A DNA stretch of 22,999 nt from Sphingomonas_Q fennica_A (GCA_036946415.1 JAQIJD010000019.1:1-22999), one strand, 5' to 3'; shown: positions 1-6,851, counted from the first letter of the stretch. Program-made: numbers and translations. Notes: generated by a model from the sequence alone, not told the origin.

Positions 1-403
1 TTTCGGTGATGAACTCGCCGGGGCGGCACACCCAGTCATATTCAAGATAGCGGAACGATCCCTCGATGCCGACCGCCCACACCATCCCGCGATGCTTGTG
101 GGTGCCGATCACGCCCGGCCCCTTGATCCACAGGATGTTGCAATAGACGTTCTGCTTCACGTCGAAGGCCAGGTGACGGATGGCGGCATTGTCGCCGAAC
201 GGCACCCACGGGCTCTCCTCCTCGGACGCGCCCACATAGGTGCCTTCGGAGCCATATTTGCTGATGAGGTGGCCGTACAGCTCCGTCACCGGCACGATCT
301 TGCGCGCGGAGGACGGGGGCGCCTTCATCGGCGCGGGTTTCGCCGGGGCCGCGGCCGCCTGCTCTTCCTCCAGCGCCTCGGGAATGATCGCTTCGGTCGC
401 CAT
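1..403 (-). CDS. 2,4'-dihydroxyacetophenone dioxygenase family cupin (partial, C-terminus outside window)
   Basis: The visible 134 residues begin at an ATG preceded by AGGAGA. They comprise a low-complexity Ala/Pro/Glu tail (about residues 8-32) followed by a cupin core. The segment GTHKHRGMVWA supplies a cupin-type H-x-H metal pair, and the following FRYLEYDW...GEFI is the pattern I know from 2,4'-dihydroxyacetophenone dioxygenase-like cupins. Characterised members of that family cleave a C-C bond next to a carbonyl using non-haem iron; the substrate here cannot be told. It starts 10 bp after the VOC gene stops on the same strand, so it is probably the last or a late gene of the minus-strand aldehyde dehydrogenase-MFS-VOC operon. 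The stop lies beyond the window edge. Family call is fairly firm, substrate unknown. Confidence 0.75.
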   Translation of the reverse strand, partial: MATEAIIPEALEEEQAAAAPAKPAPMKAPPSSARKIVPVTELYGHLISKYGSEGTYVGASEEESPWVPFGDNAAIRHLAFDVKQNVYCNILWIKGPGVIGTHKHRGMVWAVGIEGSFRYLEYDWVCRPGEFITE

Positions 404-413
404 GATGCGTCTC

Positions 414-818
414 CTAATGTTGGCCGTGGCGGTAGTTGAGTTCGAGCAGCACCCCGTTCGGATCGCGCACGAAGATCTGCTTCAGGTCGATCGCGGTGAC
501 GTGGTTCAGGCTGTGGTCCAGCCCCTTTTCCTCCAGCCGCGCGACCATCGCGTCATGCCCGCTGCAATCGAGCGCGACATGGTGGACGGCGCCGGTATCG
601 TCGCCGATGTTGATCGTCTCCATCCCCTGCATCGACCCGGGCGAGGAGAGATGGAAGATCGCGGTGCCCGCATCGTCCGCCATCCACTGGACGAGCGCGG
701 GATCGAGCGGCGGCGGCGGATCGATCGCCGCCAGCCCCAGCACATCGGCATAGAAGCCGACCGTCTCGGCCAGCTTCACCGTCTGGATGTTGACATGATC
801 GAGCTTCGCCACCCGCAT
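414..818 (-). CDS. VOC family protein (glyoxalase / extradiol dioxygenase superfamily)
   Basis: A 134-residue single vicinal-oxygen-chelate unit. It opens with KLDHVNI (His8), has VHHVAL in the second half (His80) and ends FVRDPNGVLLELN (Glu126); these sit at the usual metal-ligand places of the fold. The length is right for one two-module VOC protein. A good ribosome-binding site (AGAGGAG) precedes the ATG. It lies between the MFS transporter (94 bp upstream) and the cupin dioxygenase (10 bp downstream) on the same strand, so it probably acts in the same pathway, as an isomerase, lyase or dioxygenase on a pathway intermediate. The exact reaction cannot be read from sequence. Confidence 0.85.
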   Translation of the reverse strand: MRVAKLDHVNIQTVKLAETVGFYADVLGLAAIDPPPPLDPALVQWMADDAGTAIFHLSSPGSMQGMETINIGDDTGAVHHVALDCSGHDAMVARLEEKGLDHSLNHVTAIDLKQIFVRDPNGVLLELNYRHGQH

Positions 819-912
819 CGCACCGTCTCCTCTTGCCCCATGTAGGGAATGGAGCGGATGCTATCTAGGACGCAGGCGCAAGTCCCCGAGGATCAGCGCG
901 CCGGCCCGTTGC

Positions 913-2586
913 TCAGATCGGTTCGCCCGCGGCCCGCGCCCGCATCACCAGCGCCGTTTCGTCCTTCGGCAGGCGGCGGATCAGCAGGATGCACAGGATC
1001 ACCAGCGGCCCGCCCAGCCAGTAGAGGTCGAGGATCGCCTCCCCCAGCTGCCCGCCGTTGAGGTCGGATCGCAGCCCGACCGTATAGGGGCCGAGGCCCA
1101 TGCCGACGATCGTCGAGAGGAGCAGATAGAAGCTCATCACCTTGCCCCGCATCCGCGGCAGCACCAGATCGAGCAGGGCCGCATAGATCGGCGGCATCCA
1201 CATCGTCAGGATAAAGCCGTAGAGGCTGAACAGCGCGTAGAACGCCGTCAGCGTCTCGGCGCGATAGACCAGGAAAGCGAGCGGCGGGGAGAGGACCAGC
1301 GCCCCCAGCGTCACGTAGATGCGCCCGCCGCCGAAGCGCCGCGCCAGCCGGTCGGACAGCGGCCCCGCCAGCAGCGGCCCGATGATGCCGATCCCGCCCA
1401 TCAGGATGCCGAATTGCAGGCCGACCGTCGCCGGATCGGCCTCGAACCGGCGGATGATGTAGCTCGCCGACCAGGCCTGGATGCCATAGTTGAGCAGGGT
1501 CTGGAGCGATCCGATCGCCAGCGTCAGCAGCATCGCCGGCGATGTCGCCAGCACCACGAACGACGGCCGGTCGGCGAGATAGAGCGATTGCAGCCAGCAG
1601 AGCAGCACATAGGCGCCGAAGCCCGTCACGCCCCATTGCAGCTCGTTGCCGTTCAGCACCACCGGGCCGATGGCGAGCGCCACCGGGTTCACCTCCCGCA
1701 GCGCGGTCGTCCAGGCGGACAGGCCGATCACGGCGCCCACGATCAGGACGAGGCCGACGATGTTGACGATCCACGTCCCCGCGCCCGCCCGCGCCCGCGC
1801 GAAGCTCACCCACGCCGTGCCGGGCAGGATCGCGGCGAGCGTGCCCCACGCCGCGCGCACCGGGTGCGGATCGGGCGGGGCGACGATGCCGTCCGCCGCC
1901 CCCCGCACCGGCTCCGGCATCCGCCACAGCAGCACGCCCAGGATCGGCCCGGGCAGCGCCGCGGCGATGAACGCCGCCTGCCAGCCCTTCATCCCGAACG
2001 GCGCGCCGATCCCGCCGGGGAAGGCGGCGTCCCACGCCCCTGCGGTCGATCCGCCGATCCATAGCGCCCCGCCGAGGCCGAGCGCGATCGCCGCGGACAT
2101 CACCGCCGTGAACGTGCCCTTCATATGCTTGGGGAAGCGATCCGCCAGCAGCGAGAAGCCCGCCGGCTGCACCGCCGCCTCCCCCACGCCCACGCCGAGG
2201 CGCGAGAGGGCGAGCAGGCCGATGCCGTTGGCGAAGCCCGCCAGCGCCGTCATCCCCGACCAGACGAAGATAGCGCCCGCCAGCAGCCGCGTCCGCACCC
2301 AGCCGTCCGCCAGCCGGCCGAGCGGCAGCGAGAACAGCGCGTAGAACAAGGCGAAGACGGTGCCGTAGAGCAGCCCCATCTCGGCATCGCCGACGTTCAG
2401 GTCCGCCTTGATCCGGGGGACGAGGATCGCCAGCACCTGCCGGTCGATCATCGACACCGCGCTCGTCAGCCCGACCAGCGTCAGCGCCCACCACGCCGCG
2501 CGCCCGCCGAGCTGGCCGGGGCCGCCCGGCGCGCCGCGATCGTCCGCCGTGCCCGGCGCCGCCATCCCCGCCCCCGTGGTCGTCAT
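913..2586 (-). CDS. MFS transporter, spinster-like, with an enlarged central insert
   Basis: A 557-residue membrane protein of the major facilitator superfamily. The segment SMIDRQVLAILVPRIKADL at the first helix and loop 2-3 GRLADGWVRTR (motif A, about residues 90-100) are typical of the spinster-like group used by sphingomonads and relatives for organic-acid or aromatic uptake and export. Family members are usually about 430-450 residues. The excess lies between canonical helices 6 and 7 (roughly residues 225-345) and includes two more hydrophobic stretches, near 272-292 and 318-334. Its ATG overlaps the TGA of the upstream aldehyde dehydrogenase (ATGA), which suggests translational coupling. 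The substrate is probably the compound degraded by the cluster, by inference only. Confidence 0.85.
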   Translation of the reverse strand: MTTTGAGMAAPGTADDRGAPGGPGQLGGRAAWWALTLVGLTSAVSMIDRQVLAILVPRIKADLNVGDAEMGLLYGTVFALFYALFSLPLGRLADGWVRTRLLAGAIFVWSGMTALAGFANGIGLLALSRLGVGVGEAAVQPAGFSLLADRFPKHMKGTFTAVMSAAIALGLGGALWIGGSTAGAWDAAFPGGIGAPFGMKGWQAAFIAAALPGPILGVLLWRMPEPVRGAADGIVAPPDPHPVRAAWGTLAAILPGTAWVSFARARAGAGTWIVNIVGLVLIVGAVIGLSAWTTALREVNPVALAIGPVVLNGNELQWGVTGFGAYVLLCWLQSLYLADRPSFVVLATSPAMLLTLAIGSLQTLLNYGIQAWSASYIIRRFEADPATVGLQFGILMGGIGIIGPLLAGPLSDRLARRFGGGRIYVTLGALVLSPPLAFLVYRAETLTAFYALFSLYGFILTMWMPPIYAALLDLVLPRMRGKVMSFYLLLSTIVGMGLGPYTVGLRSDLNGGQLGEAILDLYWLGGPLVILCILLIRRLPKDETALVMRARAAGEPI

Positions 2587-4014
2587 GCCTCGTGCACGGC
2601 CTTCGTGACGAGGCAGGCGTGCAGCCCCTCCGGCCCGTCCTCATGGCCGTGGCCGGACCATTTGACGCCGCCGAAGGGCGAATCGGCGCCGCCGATCATG
2701 GTGGTGTTGATGCCGATCATCCCGCTCTCGATCTCGCGCGCCAGCCGCTTCTGGCGGCGGTCATCGCGCGTCCAGGCATAGGCTGCAAGGCCGTAGGGCA
2801 GGCGATTGGCCTCGGCGATCATATCATCCTCCGAGCGGAAGGGATTGAGGATCGCGACCGGGCCGAACGGCTCCTCGTTCATGATCTCCGCCTCCAGGCT
2901 CACTTCGGAGATGACGGAGGGGGCGTAGAAGAAGCCACGGTTGCCGATCCGCTCGCCACCGGTGTGCAGCTTCGCGCCGCGCTTCACCGCATCGCCGATC
3001 AGCCGTTCCATCGCGTCCGGGCGGCGCGGGTTGGCCATCGGCCCCATCTGCGTGCCCTCGGCCAGTCCGTCGCCAACCTGCACCCTCTTCGCGCGGGCGG
3101 TGAAGCCCTCGACGAAGCGATCGTAGATCGATTCCTCGATCATGTAGCGCGTCGGCGCCACGCACACCTGCCCGCAGTTGCGATATTTCTGCGGCACCAC
3201 CGTATCCAGCACCTGATCGACGTCGACATCGCCGAACACCAGCACCGGGCCGTGCCCGCCCCAATTCCATCGTCGTCCGCTTCATGTCCTCGGCCGCCAG
3301 CTTGGCGAGATGCTTGCCGACGGTGGTCGATCCGGTGAAGCTGAGCTTGCGGATGATCGGGCTGGCGAGCAGGTGGCGCGACACCTCGTCGGGCACGCCG
3401 AACACCGCCTGCGCCACCTCCTTGGGCAGCCCCGCGTCGTAGAGGCATTGCAGCACGCCGATCGCCGAGGCGGGCGTCTCCTCCGCCGATTTCATGATGA
3501 CCGAGCAGCCGGCGGCGATCGGCGCGCCCAGCTTGCGCCCCGGATTGCCGAGCGGGAAGTTCCACGGCGAAAAGGCCGCGACCGGGCCGACCGGCTCATG
3601 GCTAACGGTGGAACGCATCCCCGCCGGGCGCACCAGCGTGCGGCCGTAGATCCGCTGGCACTCGCCCGCGTAGAAGCGGAACAGGCCGACGTTCATCATC
3701 ACCTCGATCCGCGCCTCGGCGAAGGGCTTGCCCTGTTCGCGCGTCGCGGTGCGGGCGAGATCGTCGGCGCGCTCCGCCATCAGCCGTGCGGCCCCTTCCA
3801 GCACGGCCGCCCGCTGCTGCGCCGGCGTATCGCGCCACAGGCGGAAGCCGCGCTGCGCCGCCTCCAGCGCGCGATCGAGATCGGCGGCATCCGCCAGCGG
3901 CAGTTCGCCCAGCGCATCGCCGGTGGCGGGGTTGACGACGGTGTGCGTGCGCCGGCTGCCGGCCGCGATCCGCTCGCCATCGATCACCATGCAGAAGTCG
4001 GCCGTGTCGGTCAT
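2583..4014 (-). CDS. NAD(P)-dependent aldehyde dehydrogenase, succinate-semialdehyde dehydrogenase-like (one frameshift in this sequence)
   Basis: Read across one shift, this is a 476-residue aldehyde dehydrogenase. It has the N-terminal domain (NPATGDALGELP), the nucleotide-binding SPWNFPLGNPGRK, FTGSTTVGK, the catalytic-glutamate motif MELGGHGP (about residue 250) and the catalytic-cysteine motif GQVCV (about residue 282), followed by NEEPFGPVA and a conserved C-terminal SPFGGVKWSGHG. This pattern fits succinate-semialdehyde dehydrogenases, oxidising an aldehyde to the acid. The frame breaks inside MELGG: the C run at 3259-3262 has one base too many; removing it joins both halves exactly. 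Because both halves are fully conserved, I take it as a sequence error or a very young mutation. Its stop overlaps the MFS start by 4 bp. It is probably the first gene of the minus-strand operon. Confidence 0.85.
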
Positions 4015-4164
4015 GCGATCCTCATCCCCTCGGGCACGCCGGGGAGGCGCGCGATTGTCGTCCTTGTATAATCAACGATCGCATCGGTCCACGGCCAAAG
4101 CGCTGGACGGCGGTGCGACCGCTGCCTTACCGACAGAAGACAGAATCAACGAGAGGGGATCGCC
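4015..4164. promoter_or_regulatory. Divergent intergenic region between aldehyde dehydrogenase and SDR genes
   Basis: These 150 bp separate two divergently transcribed catabolic genes and must hold both promoters. An AT-rich island stands out at 4064-4075 (TTGTATAATCAA), a near-symmetric TTG-N6-CAA that resembles operators of FCD-type GntR regulators and contains TATAAT. No convincing -35 box lies 16-18 bp from it on either strand. The SDR ribosome-binding site (GAGAGGGGA) is at its right end. Operator function is a guess. Confidence 0.35.
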
Positions 4165-5089
4165 ATGCAGGATTTCGCCGGAAGGACTGCCTTCGTCACC
4201 GGGGGTGCGAACGGCATCGGCCTGGGCCTCGCCCGCGCGCTGCTGGCCGAAGGCTGCAAGGTCGCCATCGCCGACATCCGCGAGGACAGCATCGCCGAAG
4301 CGCTGAAGACGCTGGACAACCAGATGGTGATGGGCGTGCCGCTCGACGTTTCTTCCCGCCAGGGCTTCGCGCAGGCGGCGGACGAGGTGGAGGAAAAGTT
4401 CGGCCCGGTCAGCCTCCTCTTCAACAATGCCGGCATCAACCTCTTTCAGACGATCGACGAATCCAGCTACGACGATTGGGACTGGGTGCTGGGCGTCAAC
4501 CTCCACGGCGTCATCAACGGCGTGCAGACGTTCGTGCCGCGGATGAAGGCGGCGGGGCTGGGCGGCCACATCGTCAACACCGCCTCGATGGCCAGCTTCC
4601 TCGCCGGCCCCGCGCCCGGCATCTACAACACGTCCAAATTCGCGGTGCGCGGCCTTACCGAATCGCTTCGCTACAGCCTTGCGGCGCACGGCATCGGCGT
4701 TTCGGCGCTGTGCCCCGGCCTCGTGAAGAGCCACATCTACGCCAGCGACGCGGTGCGTCCGGACGCCCTGAAGGCCGGCGCGAAACCGACCGACGAAAGC
4801 TTCGTCCAGCGGCTCGCCGGCGTCCACGATGCCGGCATGGAGCCGGACGAGGTTGCCGCCAAGACGATCGCCGCGATCCGCGAAAACCGCTTCTACATCT
4901 TCCCCCACCCCCGAATTCAAAGCCGAGCTGGCCGACATCTTCGCCGAGATCATCGAGGATTATCCCGAAGGCGATGTTCCGGCGGGCCGCGCCGCATTCG
5001 AGGCCCACCGCCGCGACCGCTACGCCGAAGCGCGCGCCGCGGCCCGCGGGGAGCGTGCGGCGGGTGCGACGGCAATCCTGCCGGAGTGA
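4165..5089 (+). CDS. Short-chain dehydrogenase/reductase (one frameshift near the C-terminus)
   Basis: Classical SDR, about 307 residues once one shift is repaired. The cofactor motif TGGANGIG is at residues 12-19, NNAG at 87-90, and the catalytic Ser141, Tyr154 and Lys158 (in IYNTSK) have canonical spacing. Asp-37 after the second strand (ADI) favours NAD over NADP. It oxidises an alcohol or reduces a ketone; the substrate is unknown. Near residue 249 the C-rich stretch 4902-4912 carries one surplus base: the frame leaves at FPHP and continues in the next frame as EFKAELADIFAEI through to the stop. The start follows GAGAGGGGA. It is divergent from the dehydrogenase-transporter operon and probably belongs to the same pathway. 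Confidence 0.85.
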
Positions 5090-5151
5090 ATCCCACACCC
5101 CTTCATGCTTAGTAGGAACCGGGCTTGTCCAAGGATCGTCGCGCGTGGTGC

Positions 5152-5196
5152 CGCCCTTCGATACGCCGCCCTGCGGACGGCTACTTAGGACGAACG
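5152..5196. repeat. Degenerate repeat copy A
   Basis: These 45 bp match 5624-5668 at 43 of 45 positions (core CTTCGATACGCCGCCCTGCG). It is a partial copy of the same intergenic repeat found twice further right; its left half is recognisable only in a decayed form from about 5100. There is no gene between 5090 and 5713. Confidence 0.75.
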
Positions 5197-5240
5197 TATA
5201 GGTTTTTCGCCCCGGATAGCCCGGCGCCGGACCTGGCCTA

Positions 5241-5321
5241 CCCCGTTCGTGCTGAGTAGGGCTGAGCGAAGTCGAAGCCCGTATCGAAGCATGGCCGCGC
5301 ACGCCGCCGCCCTTCGATACG
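5241..5321. repeat. 81-bp intergenic repeat, copy B
   Basis: Identical over 81 bp to 5557-5637. It begins CCCCGTTCGTGCTGAGTAGG and contains the motif GCTGAGCGAAGTCGAAG seen in many sphingomonad intergenic repeats. It ends in a stem: CGTATCGAAG (5280-5289) pairs with CTTCGATACG (5312-5321). It is non-coding and likely a REP-like element or its remnant. Confidence 0.85.
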
Positions 5322-5370
5322 GTGCTGGCGCACCTGATCAGGACGAACGGACGAAGGAACAGGCAGCCCT

Positions 5371-5448
5371 CCGTTCACCCCGAGCGAAGTCGAGGGGCAC
5401 GCGAGGCAGACGTTGCGCGTGTGCCTCGGCTTCGCTCGGCACGAACGG
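5371..5448. repeat. Imperfect 33-bp inverted repeat (REP-like hairpin) with intact IS110 empty site
   Basis: Arms 5371-5403 and 5416-5448 pair with six mismatches around a 12-nt loop (AGGCAGACGTTG). Both arms carry the shared core CCGAGCGAAG-C/T-CGAGG. The junction GTCGAG/GGGCAC at 5394/5395 is the uninterrupted equivalent of the site where the IS110 element sits in unit 2. Confidence 0.8.
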
Positions 5449-5480
5449 GGGTGGTGCGAAAGAGCGCGTGGACGCCCCCC

Positions 5481-5524
5481 ACCGCATCAGCACCAGCTCT
5501 CCCGCCATGCTCGGGTCCAGCGCC
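5481..5524 (-). pseudogene. Relic of the 3' end of the glutathione reductase gene
   Basis: These 44 bp match the 3' end of the complete gor gene (6947-6990) at 40 of 44 positions. Translated on the minus strand they give ALDPSMAGELVLMRW against ALHPSMAEELVLMR-stop in gor: the catalytic histidine codon has become Asp and the stop codon has become Trp. It lies at the end of tandem unit 1, so it was copied with the flanking repeats and is not an expressed gene. Confidence 0.8.
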
Positions 5525-5556
5525 CCCCGGATCGCCCGGCGCCGGCCCCCCGCCCA

Positions 5557-5637
5557 CCCCGTTCGTGCTGAGTAGGGCTGAGCGAAGTCGAAGCCCGTAT
5601 CGAAGCATGGCCGCGCACGCCGCCGCCCTTCGATACG
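5557..5637. repeat. 81-bp intergenic repeat, copy C
   Basis: Identical to 5241-5321. Perfect identity inside units that otherwise differ by about 10 percent points to recent gene conversion or to separate spread of this block. Confidence 0.85.
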
Positions 5638-5726
5638 CCGCCCTGCGGACGGCTACTCGGGACGAACGGATGAAGGAACAGGCAACCCTCCGCTCACCCC
5701 GAGCGAAGTCGAGCATCTGTCTTTGA

Positions 5727-5732
5727 CGTCAA
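5727..5732 (-). promoter_or_regulatory. Possible circle-junction promoter, -35 half in the IS right end
   Basis: On the transposase strand TTGACG lies at 5732-5727, overlapping the recombinase stop. If the element circularises with one CT core, 17 nt (TCAAAGACAGATGCTTG) would separate it from CATCTT in the left end, an imperfect -10 box. IS110-group circles are known to build a promoter across the joined ends. The -10 match is only 3 of 6. Confidence 0.35.
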
Positions 5733-6679
5733 GCTGGGATGGGGGTCCAGGTACGGTTTTCGGCCACGAGGCGGTTGGCGAGGATGGCGAGTTTGCGGGC
5801 GATGGCGACGAGGGCGACTTTTGGGGGTTTGCCGGCGTCGCGCAGGCGCCGGTAGGTTTCCGCGAGGTTCGGGTTGTATCGGCTGGCGACGAGGGCGCTC
5901 ATGTAGAGAGCCTGTCGGAGGGCGGCGCGGCCGCCGCGGATGCGTCTTTGGCCGCTACTGGTGCCGCTGTCGCGGGCGATGGGGGCGAGGCCGGCCATGG
6001 CTGCGACCTGCTTGGCGGTGAGCTGTCCGAGTTCGCGCAGGTATGCGAGGAAGGCGAGGGCGGTGACGGGGCCGACGCCAGGAATGGACCTGAGGACAGC
6101 CGCACGCCGGGCGATGGCGGGGGCCTGGGCGATGGCGGTTTCGATCTGCCGGTCGAGGCGGGCGATGTGGCGGACGATGCCTCGGCTGCGGCACCCGAGC
6201 GTCCGGCGCAGCCATGGGTCGGTGGTGGCGGCGCGGCGATTGTCGAGGGCGACCTGTTCGGCGATGGCGGCGGTTCTGGCGGTGGCGAGTTAGGCGAGGT
6301 GTTCCTGGGCGGGATCGGGCGGTGCCGTGGGTGCCGGTGACAGCCGCTCGGCCATGAGCGCGAGCATCGCCGCATCGATCCTGTCATTCTTCGCCAGCTG
6401 CCCGATCGCCTGAGCGAAGCGACGGGCACGCAGCGGATCGACGAGGGCCGTAGCGAGGCCGGCGGCATGGAGATGGCGGTGCAGCGCACGGTGGAAAGTG
6501 CCGGTCGGCTCGATCGCCACCAACGCGATGCCCAGCTGCCGCAGCCGCCGGACAAGCTGCCGTCGCCCGGCCGCATCGTTGCCGACTGCGAACCGCTCGT
6601 CCGAGGGGTGGAGGTGGACATCGAGCCGTGCCCGGGACACGTCGATACCAACGTAGATCGTCTGTTCCTTGCCTTGCAT
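5729..6679 (-). pseudogene. IS110-family recombinase (transposase) interrupted by an in-frame stop
   Basis: One frame of 317 codons with a single TAA at 6290-6292. The N-terminal DEDD/RuvC-like domain shows YVGIDVSRARLDV (first Asp), VAIEPTG (Glu) and KNDRIDAAMLA (last Asp pair). After the stop the same frame continues through IPGVGPVTALAFL to the Transposase_20 domain with the signature AGLAPIARDSG, GGRAALRQALYMSAL and GKPPKVALVAIARK. All family landmarks are present and there is no frameshift, so one substitution (for example CAA to TAA in EHLA-x-LATART) inactivated it. I chose ATG 6679 (MQGKEQTIYVGID), with GGGGAG 10 nt upstream; ATGs at 6697 and 6700 are alternatives. The first codons overlap the predicted bridge RNA. 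A sequencing error at the stop cannot be excluded. Confidence 0.85.
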
Positions 6680-6851
6680 GCGGGACTTGCTCCCCATCAT
6701 CTGTTCAGGCCAGACAAAGGGACCGGGCGGACCTGTCTCGACTACGGTTCCAGCCAAGGGACAAACGGTCCCGCCCGGCCGAGCGGCGGGGGTGGCCACC
6801 CCCGCCGCTCACCCCATCCGACGCATCGAATCGGGCCAACCGCAAGATGCA
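6660..6851 (-). ncRNA. Candidate IS110 bridge RNA (target- and donor-binding loops)
   Basis: Read on the minus strand, this segment has the plan known from the IS621 bridge RNA: a 5' hairpin (6781-6810), then a target loop, then a donor loop. Target loop: stem 6767-6778 with 6723-6733 (11 bp, one bulge) encloses TGTCCCT (from 6763-6757), which equals the left target TGCCCCT except for one C-to-U change that still wobble-pairs, and AGTCGAG (from 6743-6737), the exact complement of the right target CTCGACT. Donor loop: stem GTCTG/CAGAC (6711-6715 with 6660-6664) and GCCT/AGGC encloses ACAGATG (6704-6698), identical to the right-end terminus, and ATGCAAG (6679-6673), the exact complement of the core plus left-end start CTTGCAT. 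Exact RNA ends are unknown; the 3' part overlaps the recombinase start codon. Confidence 0.72.
6781..6810. repeat. Perfect 30-bp palindrome in the IS110 left end
   Basis: GAGCGGCGGGGGTGG is followed directly by its exact reverse complement, giving 15 + 15 bp without spacer. In RNA it would be a very stable hairpin. Its place, 5' of both guide loops, matches the 5' stem-loop of IS110 bridge RNAs; a terminator function is less likely because no T run follows on either strand. Confidence 0.85.

Larger units (their letters stand above)
5210..5524. repeat. Tandem duplication, unit 1 (315 bp, no IS)
   Basis: Unit 1 begins CCCCGGATAGCCCGGCGCCGG and runs through an 81-bp repeat (5241-5321), a long hairpin (5371-5448) and a 44-bp relic of the gor 3' end (5481-5524). 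Unit 2 starts at the very next base (5525) with CCCCGGATCGCCCGGCGCCGG and shows the same order, ending in the real gor gene. The units differ by scattered substitutions of roughly 10 percent, apart from the identical 81-bp block and a poorly matching stretch near 5322-5340. No coding sequence is seen in it. Confidence 0.85.
5714..6851 (-). mobile_element. IS110-family insertion sequence (IS110 group, 1,138 bp, CT core at both ends)
   Basis: The ends are fixed by comparison with the empty repeat copy. Unit 1 reads GTCGAG-GGGCAC (5389-5400). Unit 2 reads GTCGAG to 5713, then foreign DNA, then AG-GGGCAC from 6852. On the transposase strand both junctions are the dinucleotide CT (complement of 5712-5713 and 6852-6853), the usual core of IS110 elements. 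There are no terminal inverted repeats and no longer target duplication, as expected. In transposase orientation the left end starts TTGCATCTTGCGG and the right end finishes AAAGACAGATG. The left non-coding end is 172 nt and the right only 15 nt, which assigns it to the IS110 group (guide RNA on the left) rather than IS1111. It is inserted in one arm of a REP-like hairpin. Confidence 0.88.

Noticed and set aside
4067..4072. TATAAT as a sure -10 box for the SDR gene
   Set aside because: No acceptable -35 sequence lies 16-18 bp upstream; kept only as part of the intergenic regulatory region.
5241..5637. CRISPR-like array
   Set aside because: There are only two full copies, each 81 bp, 316 bp apart, with related rather than unique sequence between them and no cas genes.
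5090..5713. Protein-coding genes in the repeat region
   Set aside because: All open frames here run through the repeats and hairpins and have no family features; the only coding trace is the 44-bp gor relic.
6290..6292. Stop-codon readthrough as normal expression of the IS110 recombinase
   Set aside because: IS110 recombinases are made from one uninterrupted frame, and I see no readthrough signal; a point mutation or sequence error is simpler.
6680..6799. Upstream extension of the transposase to 6799
   Set aside because: The extension has no family similarity and would cover the non-coding left end with the guide loops; transposase homology begins at about 6679.
6781..6810. Rho-independent terminator
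   Set aside because: Although the palindrome is perfect, no T run follows on either strand and it lies upstream of the recombinase; it fits better as the 5' hairpin of the guide RNA.
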